DNA of 64,000 bases from Trachythela sp. YZ-2020 (lineage: Eukaryota > Cnidaria > Anthozoa > Malacalcyonacea > Clavulariidae): the NCBI GenBank assembly GCA_016169945.1, contig JADLSH010000377.1, positions 1,914,001-1,978,000 on the forward strand. The letters are read 5' to 3'. Of this stretch, positions 12,222 to 24,200 are shown in pieces. The notes beneath the pieces were generated by a model. The model saw only the letters and a list, made by a program, of their open reading frames with translations, made no database searches and was not told where the DNA came from. The stretch's first letter is position 1; each line of letters opens with the position of its first letter. The position numbers and the translations under genes were made by a program.

Positions 12222-15200
12222 ATGAAGCTGGGTGGGTTGATTTTTCTCGCAGGACTTGTTGCCGTATTTGGCAAAGGAGTGAAGTTGGATGGATTTGACC
12301 AGTCAGTTGTATGCGTTAAAAAAGAAATGGTATGTTGATATAAGTTATATACAAGAAGCTGATAAATTTAAAGATCTTTTGTGGTCTTTTAAAAATGATC
12401 AGACATCTTGAAGCTACATTTGGTCGTATATGTCATTTAAAATTTTGTTCTTTTAGGTTATCGAGCTGTACCTAATTGCTTTCCTCGTTCTTTGTAAGAT
12501 GCTAAAATGATAAAGTGATTAAGGCGTCCAATCGCTCGCACGCAGGATCTAATCCAATCGAAAGTTAGCGGAATGCAGACCGGTTCAGGGTCCGCGAAGC
12601 ATTTTTGCATGGAGGGAGGGGGGCTAAAAATCTCAGAGAGTACAGACGTACAGTGGCACTAGAACAGAACATGAGACTTTTAGGGGGTATGCGAAAATGT
12701 TCGCCCAGATCAGTGCAATCTCTTAAATGCCATTTCGTGCACTTTGGGCCTTTGGGGGAAGTCGGGAAAATGAAGGAACAACCCTTCTTTGAAAATATTT
12801 GGTCTAACAAAAAGTAGCCTAGACCGTATATAGACCGTACTCGAACAAATCTACCGATCGTACTCACGAAATGGCTTCTTCTTTGAAACGGTTTTCTTTA
12901 GTTTAACGGCTTCATTATGCATGCATGCTTATGAGTACTATAGTATGTATTAATTCTACTAGAAATCATGCACAATTTGTTTGACAAATTATTGGGGGGG
13001 GGGACCCTCCAGCCACCACTGCTGCACGGTCCCTGCGTTTAGCGCTAGCTCGTCTAAACTGAAAATTGGATTTTCGCATGAAAACTGAAAATTACATGAA
13101 CTAATATATAAGAAATTCATTTCATTCAGTTTGGCAACGCATGCAAATGATATATAAAAGGAGCGAAAGTTTATCAGTTGAAGGCTCGCCGAATCTAGTA
13201 ATTTGAAAGTATAGTTATCTCGAACTGATTTAGTGTAATATCATGATTTCTCGTGAAATCTTCGGACAAGTGCTATTGGAGGTATTTGAAAAACCATGCT
13301 ATTATACATATATATATATGTATAATATATACTAGCTAGAAAAACGCGCGACTGAAATAATAACACTAGCGTAATTTACGCATGCAGAAACACAAGGAAT
13401 ACGATTTATGTACAATTCCTTCTATTCCCTAATTCCTGTTATCAAGGCGAAAAACTTTAAAATATTCATTACCCAAGAAACAAGCATAGGGGTTGAACGG
13501 GGCCGGTTAGACACAAAAACTGAGCAAGCTTTAATTGTTAGGCATATTTATTAACTTATATAGTTTCGTACCACATTTAGCGTGGCACTTTTCAGATAAA
13601 TTGGCCTATAAAGGTCTACTATGAAATTGGCCTTTTTAAATACGCACAAACGGCAAAGGATACTTATCTAATTACAAATCAATTAACACCTCAAGTGGTG
13701 TCCCGAAATATTATACAATTATCAAGTTTTAGAAATTTTAGCAATTTAAGAGGATATTTTTTAGAAACTCGCGTATTTTTTGTAAAAAACGCTCAATTTA
13801 ACATTACGTAATTGTCCGGTTGCTATGGAAATCAATGTGGAATCACAAGATGGTTTATGGGATGAGTGTTTGTCTTCGAATTTATAGTTGTAAAAGACTG
13901 CAAATATGGATGTAAATACAATTTTAGGATGTCAACAAGAAAGCGTGTTACAATATAGGGACACTGGATATATTCTGTGTTATTTTTAATCGGTTAGTTC
14001 CAAAAGAATGGCGATCACGCATTCATGCGCAATTGCGTTTTTCTAGTGCTGTTCGTTGAGTGGGCAAACATGAAACATTGAAATATGTGGGTAGTGATGT
14101 GGCTCTAAAAGGGCTGCCAATGTATGGAAATTTGGTTTACGTTGCATATCATGAGAGTAGTGAATCGAAATGTGGGAAATTTCGTTTAACTCCCTAGTGT
14201 TTAACGTTTAATACTTTGTAAAATTTTACTTAGTTTTGACTTTTGACGAAGTTCGATCTGCAGTCAAAAACCCTTAAAAAACGTGAAAACATCTGCCACC
14301 TAGCGTATTAATCTGCAGCACACTGCTTAGAGATTAGTTATAGACTGTCTTTAAGTACTATCACCATAGCACAATGAAGTCTAGATTTTCCTATTAAATT
14401 TCCTGTTATGTTGACTAAACAAAGTAGACTTCGAAAATTTCACCTGGAAATGATATAAAGTTAATGTTACAGTGTAAGGAGGAGTTTGTACCTCACACAC
14501 ATCTTAAGGTTGGGGAAACATATATTTATATTAATTAGTGCAAAATTTAAACAATCCAATCTCAGTGTACCAGGAAACTCAGTTAAATCTCTTAAGATTG
14601 CACTTGTTCTTTACTTTACTCCTGCATGTTATATCCAAATTGCACTCGAAACCACTTTATTACCTATGCATGTACAAATTGCACTGTGATTACAGAAAAT
14701 TGCACTGTGACTACAAATTTTTGCACTGCCGTTTGGGATTTAGCTGCACTGGAATCAACCAATCAAATTGGAGAAACATTTCTACGTAGTTATTATTGTC
14801 GTAACAAGATGAAAAAGATAATGATTCTTTTAATATTATTTTACTGCGAACTGAGATACGATAACTAAGACTTTTCCTTATTAAGCCTAAGCCTTTATAC
14901 TTTTGAAACAATCTCAATTTCCTTTCCTATTTAATAGGCATTAGACCTCATTATTGTGCAGGGAAAAGATGGAAATAATGGAATGCCTGGATTAAAGGTA
15001 TATACACTGTACATTTCTGTATGCACATAGAGTATTCTAAGCAGGATGGAGTCGTGAAAGAACGTGACAAAATGGCGAATTCATTGCAAACTCCTCAAAG
15101 GAAAACATGTTAGAAATTTCGGTAACTTTGGAAATTTTAGACTTCTTCTGTTGGCTGTTAATTCTGTTTCATTTTCAATTCAAACTATAATTTTCAATTC

Positions 15201-18200
15201 AATAAAAATTCTTTTTCAGGGAGATCTAGGAGAAAGAGGACCAGATGGACTCATTGGTGTTCTGGTACGTTATGAATATGTATACAAAGAGTAATTAATA
15301 TATTTTTCATTTTAAAAATAATTTTATTTCGATCAGTTAAAGGTTAGTTTATTTCCTGCTAAAATATATTAGTTTTTGCAGTCCCTGTGAGCAAGGACGT
15401 AGCGAGCGGGTGTGTGTGTGTGTGGGAGGGAGGGGGTGTAACACACCCCAACCATAAAAGATAAAAAAGAATCAGGTAAAATATGAAAGATGAAGATGAA
15501 GTCGTTATATTTCGGTAAAGTGATAACAAAAATTGAGTGTTAAATTACGTGGAAGACTCTGATCTCATTAGCAATCTCTACATATCATATTTAAATTTTT
15601 TTGCAAAATACAGTCAATTTGGACGCAATTTATTACATTTCGCTTCAGAACACGCCAGAAATGCAGTGCTGGAGTTTGAAAAATATAAAAATATTCTAGA
15701 GGAAGACCACAGACCGCACCCCCGCCCCCATCTATTAAACAACTCAGTATTACAATGATAATCAACAAATAAAAAGGTATATTATTATCATTATACTTCA
15801 GGTAAATTTTAACATTGAAGTTCAATTTTCAGGTAAAATTATTTTTCAACCCCGCCACCCTCCCCCCGCAACTCCAGCTACTTCTCTGCGTCCCTGCCTG
15901 AGAGTAAAGACAGAAAATATTCTTTCGGGCATGTTAAAACGTTGGTGTACAAAAATCTGTTTAACGTTCTATATATTTATAATATATCATTCGCTGTTCG
16001 CATATATAGTTCGTGTGATGTAGTTTTATTTCTTGTATGTCTTGTTGTGTTGTGTAAAAAAATGAGTAGTATGTCGTGTATTTTGTGGTGATTGACCTGG
16101 TATTAAACTGGATGGACTTAATATGGGATCTCACTCCTGTTGTCCAATCCTTCACTCATACTTTTTTTATATTTTATCAGTGTAATATATGATTGTTAAG
16201 CTATTTTAAAAAAGGTTCAAATTATCGCATAGGGTCGGCCAGGGATAGCAGGAGATAAAGGATCTGTAGGACTAATTAAGGGGTTAAAGGTAAGTAATTA
16301 AGAATTGAGATTGTGAATAATTCTTTTTTGGTTTATAGTACGGTAACCCTGATTGGTGAAAATTACTGAATATTAAAAATATACTTTATAGAAAGCCATT
16401 GTTGCATAGTAATTGGTAGTTTGTTTGCTTAGCAATGTTTACAACATAGAATTAAAATTTGTTTGTTCAAGTGCATGTCATATAAACATAATCATCATGC
16501 TTTGAATTATTATTATTATCATTATCGTTATCGTTATCGTTATCGTTATCATTATTATTTCAACACGGAACCTAACTCGCCAAGGCGATTTTCAGTAGGG
16601 CCCTGATAAAACTATCATAATATACATCATATATCTAAAAATGTTCAAAAAAGTTATTAACTACCTAGATACGATAAAAATCGAAACAAATAAATGTTAC
16701 TAATAATGTACATGCGACAAATAATTAAAACGACTTCAAGTTACACATTAACTGAAGGTTGAAAATGTTATCCTAAAAGATTTTTAAAACTTGGTAATGT
16801 CTCAGCTTCTCGTATTTGTTCTGGTACACTATTCCAATGTTTTGTAGCCTGAAAAACAAATCTTTGTTGTCCCCAGTTAAGTTTGTCTTTGCGCAAGGTA
16901 TACTCGAATATTTCCTGAACCCCGTGTGTTATAACCATGTTATGCGTTATTTCTGAAGTTATAATCACTGTTGAAATTAGCATAACCATTTAGGCACTTA
17001 TACATGGCAACACCGGCAGCGGTAAACAACACACTATCTCCCACAAAAATATTTCTACCGACCTTGTGCGATGAATGTTGCGACTTTAGATCACCCCAAA
17101 TGAAAACACTAGACTGTAGTGTGTGACTGTAGTTCGGCCGAGAATTGTATTCACATCGAGCCACGCCCGAAGCGCGTGTTCGAGGGTATTAATTCCGCTA
17201 GCGATGTCTAAAGTTCATCAAGTTTTCGAGCGCGTCGCCTACGTTTCGTGGGTGGACTCCCACCCGTGAACTCCACGTAAACTGGAACGCTAACTCCAAG
17301 GATCGAGTTATTTGATTGCATCACTGATCTGAAAACAAGAACTGGATAGTGCATCTTCCATGCATAAATGAAGCCAATGGCGGCCATATCGGTGTGACCA
17401 CAACAAATCTACTGTGGTGTTGGGGACATGTTTAAAGAGGTTCTAACATGTTCTAGTTATTGGTGGGAAAGGAAAAATATTGTCTCGATAAGAATTTATC
17501 ATCAGTGGCCTCTCTTTCTTCCTAAATTTGCCGGTGAATAACTAATGAGGGCACACCGATGTGGCCGCCATAAGCCTCATTATGTGGTGTTTAAAACGTT
17601 CTAAAACTCATTAGAAGAGATGTTGGAAGCTATATTTTTCACGTTGCATAGAAAAATATATTTGCTTCATAACATAACTAATTTAAACAGCTAACGATTT
17701 GACTAGTCAAGAATTTGACAGATTTAAAAATCTGATCTCATTAAAAATATTCTGGCTTCAAAATTGGCTCATTGAATTCAATAGGATGCTCTATCCAGTT
17801 CTAGTTTCAGATCAGTGGATTGCATGGATGAAGTCAATTTGAAGCAAAGAGCGGGAACCGCGCGGGAAAATACAATTTCAAAAAGCCTAGGGATAGTTTC
17901 GAGGAGTGGAAAATTCCGTCAAAAGTTTGTTTTTGAGGGAAAATGGGCAAGAAAAGTTGTTTTTTCATCTGAAGGCTTCAATTTAAAATAACTGTACCGG
18001 GTTTTCTGGATAGTTCTCACTGTTCTACACTTAGTTCCGGCAAAAATTCGAGGGGTAACAGTTTTTTATACGAAAAAATGGCAAATGTATGAACGTGCCG
18101 AATCAAACTTAGATCTTCAACTTCGAAAAAAGCTACTTTAACACATCGACGGTCCCAAAACTTGTTTTGCACTAAAGTCCAATTATTGAAGTCTATTTTG

Positions 18201-21200
18201 AGCTTTTAATCATTGCTGTAACTGCTGTAGAACATGAGTGAATCCATGTTTTCCAAGTGGTGTATTTTTTGACTCCGTACGTACATGGTGGCCATAATGA
18301 GTGGCTTCAAATTAGCAAACGTAAATTCCAATTAGCAAACGTAATGAACGAGAAATCTCTTCACACAAGACTAAATTGTATCCTTAAAGTGCATATGAAA
18401 GAATTTTCATTTTTTCGTCATAGATAGTCTCTGACTAGACGAGCCGATCGATAATATATTAGATAAATCGATTTTCTAAGCTTCCAGAGATATTTGGCCT
18501 CAAACAGGCCAAAATAGGGGGTTTCACGAATTTGGCCGGGAAAAAGTAGCTTGAGTACAAATTTATGCAAATTGGCCTTTCAGAACGAATCGGGAACGGA
18601 AGTGAACTGCACGTGAGATTATTAGTAGAAATAGTACACAAAATATTTGTTTACTGAGGAAACATCTTCGAAAAACCGATAAATTTATCGAGTTAGATAG
18701 TCATGGCTACTTCTGAATTATACTCAGAACAAAGCTCTTCATCTTCTGAGTCCGATCGTGATGATATCGACGAATACGAGCTTGAAGTTGAGGAATTTGA
18801 CGTGAGTTCGACTCGAGGTTCGACTTCGAATTATGAAGCAAGCACCAGATCACGGGAAGACAATACTGTGGCCTCGGCAGCTATAGTTTTTCCCTATAGC
18901 GTCGAACCTATCGCTGACATTGAATGGGTGGAACAATACGAGAAAGATAAGGAAAGCGAAAAGCTTCACGTTGATGCCCTTCAACAACGTTTGGATGGCA
19001 CTGTTGCTGTAAGCGAATGGTAAGTTGTAAAAGCGAGGTGTTGTATTAAATAAATTATGGCAGCTTAAAGCCAGGTTCTCGCTTCTATTTTTATTTAAAT
19101 TAACCATTAACCACGGTTAATTTAACTGACTCTTTATATCTCTAATGTATTAAATCTTAGGTGCAAATGTGGAAATTGTAGTGTAGAATTGCTCCAGAAT
19201 GTATACGAGTGTCAGTGCTGCCAAGAAATCAAGAGATGTGTTGAGAATTTACACTCGGAAGATGTTTTGCAAGACACAGGAACACCACCTTCTTGCGTTA
19301 CACACCATCCAGGATTCCGCCTGAACTGTTTGGAGAAATGGTCCCTCAGAATGTCCGCATGTAAATATAAGACAAAATTCCGTCGAAGGTATCGCCGAAG
19401 TGGCTCAGAGGAATCGTAAGTAATTTCAATTTTGTTGCTGAAACTGAAATGCCTGCTCCCAAAACAGCTGTCATCTGACCACAGCATGTTCACATTTATA
19501 TTTTAGATGCCATGTGTTTTTGCTTTTCTGCGCTTACAAGTATATACTTGCATCTCTTTCAGGTACTTGAGATCAATATCATACAGGGAGTTTTCTCAAC
19601 TTGTATATGGAACTCTTGGTAGGCTTCGAATACCATTACCAGCATGTGTATATCAACAGATTCGCACAAAATTCAGAGAAGATTTGGATGTATTCACAGG
19701 CTATGAAGAAGACATTGACTCTGACTAGTAATATATTGTACTAATGCACCAGTCAGTCACTTGATTTGACAGCTACCTGCTTCCCCTGGGTCAGGAATTT
19801 GACAATAACATGCATCCCGAGGGTCTGGAAGATTTAAAATGTTAACCTCGCATCTTTCATCACAAGAACATACAGTACTGTATATACAGTATGTGGACTT
19901 TGATGTACTTTGACTTCCTCAGGCACCCCCATGGCTAAGCCAGATACCCTTACCCTACATGGGGCAAACCACTGACTGATGCATAATTATATTTATTTTA
20001 ATGATTATTTTCCTGATGTTGCCGCTTTTTCTTATTCTTCTCACAATCTACAACTTGATTGTGGTTTTTCATGGGTTTACCACAAGTGGTACAGTGGGGC
20101 TTTCTCCGTTGCTGCACTTCGCTTGATGTTGTTTCAACAATTTCAGGTACTATAAATTTGAGTGGGAACAAAATTACTTTCAATTTCAATAATTTCAGCT
20201 AAGATCATTTATGTATGTATTGATAAACATGAGTTTCTCACCTGGCATGGTAGGAGGAACATCTTGTATGACCATTTCCTTCCTTTCATTTCTTTTCTTG
20301 ATGGCCGCTTCTCTGGGCTGCTTCTCCAACATGGTGTTCATGAACTCAGGGGTCATTTTTTCCAATTCCTCAAGCTCTTTCTCCAGTGTATCTTTATTGC
20401 AATTCAGAAATGTTTGGTATATCTCTTCAACATAACCTTGACCAAAATAATTACATTTTATGAATGTGTATAAACTTTATGCTTTCTCTTATATCATTGA
20501 TCACATTGGAATGTATTTTTGGACTCTGTTGTGCATTAAAACTCATTAACATCCAAGAGAAGCAAATTGTCTGGCATTCGAGTGCTGTCTTAATTAATTG
20601 TCGTGCAATGTCCCCTACAGAGTAAATACTAAAGTAGGGTACATTGCAAGTTACAGCACATGCATGCAATGCATGCTATTTTACACTTGTCTAATTCCAG
20701 TTGAATTTACTTGTCAACTGTCAAGTACAAGGAGTGTAAGCAATAAAATAGAAATTACATGGATAATAATTTACTTACAAAAATCTGCTTCCACTTTGAC
20801 ACCTCTAACAGTGGCCTCTGCATTTTTAAATTTTGGATATGTAACAACAAGTTGCTCAGAACCATCAGATTGCTTGACTTTGTTGTCTCGGTCGAGATTT
20901 GTATTAAAGTGTATGGATGCAAGGATGTGCCTAATTAAATTTTAAAGTTCATAAATTACACAATGTTCACTGAATAAAATAGGCATCTGATCATTGTAGT
21001 AGGACCAGTAGGTTAAAGTAAAAAAAACACTGAAGTTGGTAGGGGTTGTAGTTGAATGTAACTTTTACATATTATAATAGGGCTAACAGCCTTTAAGATG
21101 ATAGTCAGTTGTTGTAAATATTTTTGAGAATCATAATATCAAGCGTAACATAAGTTACATGTACTGCACTACAGTACCTGATGTACATTCCAGGAAAGGA

Positions 21201-24200
21201 AAAGGCAATCATCTTTGGTGCAAAGTGGTTCAGAACAGAGTGAAACCCTTCAAGGCAGCTTGTTTGGGCAATGGTTGATGCTTTCTGGATTCCAGACTTC
21301 AGTCTCTTTTTTGTCAATGCTTTTTTCACCTTCTCATACACAATTGACTCTAAAGTAAATCATTCACAAAGGGCAAATTATATTAAATTCACATACATTA
21401 AATCCTTCACAAAGGACAAATACAATCATAGGCGTACGGGGACAACATTATAGGGGGCTTTTTGCTTGACGTGACCCCCCCCCACATCACCAAAAAATTT
21501 TCATCAACAGTGAACTAAAAATTGCCCGACTTTGCCCTATTTGGGAAAAATTGGGGGCCCATACGCCTATGAATACAATGTATTTTACTTTCACCATAGC
21601 ATATTTTTACACTGTATGTTCTTAAAAGGGCTTAGCTCTTAACATTTTCATTGTGACTCACTTTCATCCAACCATTTTCTGTGTTCAATTTCAACATCAT
21701 GAGCACACTTATTGAAAAGAGGGTCTTCCAAACCAACATGCTTGTCAATAACATGCTCAAGAAAGGACTTGAACTTGGCCCAAATAACTCGTCCATCACC
21801 AGAGGAAGTCGATGTTGCACTCCAATGCAGATGGTTCTGGCATGGTCGTATCCAAGGTTGAATATCCTCACAATTTTTCTCCTTGCCAATATTTGTCAGT
21901 ACTTTTCCAACTTCTGTAAGAGATACGTAAATTCTCAAACCAATGATTAAATTTGTCTGAATACCACATTGGTCCAGTATCTGTAGCTGAAGAAATAGAC
22001 CTACCCTAAAAATACATTCATGCATGCATCATCATGCATTTTCACATTATCAACTAGTGACTTACTCTTTCGTAGGTGCCACAAGTCGAAGAAGTGCTTA
22101 ATTTCCTTCTCTTTCTCCTTCATGTGTTTGGCAATTGATCCATGTCGGTCAGTGACAATTAAGAGCTTCGAATGACAAGTCAGAATCTGATAGGTAATCC
22201 AAGCATTTCTGGAATGCCAAATACTCCATTGCCTGACTGCTACCAGCTTCATTCCTCTGTATTTAACAATTAAAGAAGAAAAAATAAACATTTTACTCAT
22301 ATACAGTGTTACACTAATATTATTAAAGATTTCAATATTTTTATAAATTAGAGTTATTTTTATCAACATTAATTTAATGCTCTTAATTCTGTAAACACGA
22401 TCAAGTGTAAACTCAAAGAAAAACCAACAGAATCGCTTAATATTTGTGAGGAAAGACAAGGAATAATGACTCAGATATATTAATGAGGAATTCAATGTAA
22501 ATACTAAATAAATCAATTTGTACAAACAAGACTGATATTAAATTTCTTGGGCCAATGTGTACATTGACAGGTCAATAAAACCATTGAATGTTAAAAGTCT
22601 AACCCTCTGATGATTGTAGAAAGTTCTTAATGAGATACAGGCCATTCCCATGTGAGAAAAGACTCTAAGCACTTTGTTTGCAGAGGCTCCAGCTAATAGA
22701 ATAGCAAAGCTCAGAAGAAAGTTTCCTGCTGCTATTTTGGTTCCTTCCATGATTGGTTGACTATACCACACAGAATCTCTTTGTTTGCAATGAACATTAC
22801 CACACAGTGTTTTTACAGTTACCATCGTCCCACAGTGAGTAGTCTCTACAATTGGGTTATCAGACTTGCATGATGGACAGAATTTAAAGAGAAGTAGCAG
22901 TTGTGAAATGAACACCAGATATTTGGGCTCTCTCCTGAGGTTGCCATTTTGTTTACTAAAAGACAAAAATATATAACAATTTAATTCAATAATTTTAACC
23001 ATAAAGTTTACCTGGAAATATGCCAGTCTGCAGACTGTATGTCAAAGAGGCGGTCAAGTCCGTTCTGCACATACGTTCTGCGCAGACATACATTCCAATG
23101 GACATGACCCGACCTATATTTTGCATTTTTCGAACTTTCTTGAATTGAAACTCGAGTTTATATTCATTTACAAACATGGCGAACCAAACAAATGTTAGAA
23201 ATTCAGTTAGAATATCATATTTTAGAAATACAGAAGTTTAAAATGTAAAAAAGCGTTTGTTTACATTACGGACTTTTCACATTCATGAAAATTAACATGA
23301 CTAAACATAATAGAAAAGTCTACCAATGCCAAAGCGATTACACTTAGTAATGTCTCAATCAATTGATTTAATTCCACATGTTCCTGACCCATTGTCTGCA
23401 CATGTTCCAAGAGTGACCCAATGGTGGGTTTGACCGCATGGTGGGTTATTTAGTGAGGGGTAGGGGAGCAAACATATAATTGATTGAAACAATAAATACC
23501 TAATCAAACTCACCTGGTAGAACTAGTCGCACTACTCGATGAATTATCTGAGTCCTCTTCATCTTTTAATTAGAGGATCCTGGGAACTTCCCTGTGATAG
23601 TTCTCCCTCTGTAAGATCTGATTGGAGTAATTGATCACTAGAGCCTTCTCTAATATTGCTCCTTTCGGCTTTTGCTGCATTTTAGTTCAAGCACTTCAAT
23701 CTCTAGCAATAGAGTACAGACCCTGAATTTAATAACATATCTCTGATCTCATCTATTCTCTATACTATTGAGGATAGCATGCATTTCTCAAATATACTTT
23801 GAGATGAGCATCTTAAATAGTTTAATTGAACATGCTTACTTGCATGCAATTCAGCTATAGCATCATTCGTTTCCTTGAGTAATCTTTCTTTCTGTTCCAC
23901 AAGGTTGTTTCGAAGACGACTGTTGCCCTGTTCTAAGATAGCACATTCACCACAAGAGTCTGTTTTTGGAATCGTTTGGGTGAACTTGTCACTTTTTTCA
24001 TCGACCTTCAAGCAATCAAGCATAGAAAATTCTATATTATATAAATTAGGTACCAATTTGCCGTATACAAACATACTGTTTGTGTACCGGACCAATCTAA
24101 ATTGGGGGGCTGAGGCCTGTTGCCCCGAAAATTTTCTGTGTCACCAGAATTTCCAAAATGAATAAAACGCGCTTTCCGTGATTACATGACTGTATTTCCT

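Noticed and set aside
22001..22525. 174-codon minus-strand ORF as a whole gene
   Set aside because: Only the part at 22256-22066 is transposase-like; the N-terminal half is intron sequence.
22995..23177. 60-codon minus-strand ORF as an extra transposase exon
   Set aside because: It ends at a plausible donor but I could not tie it to the family or find an acceptor in phase; left unassigned.
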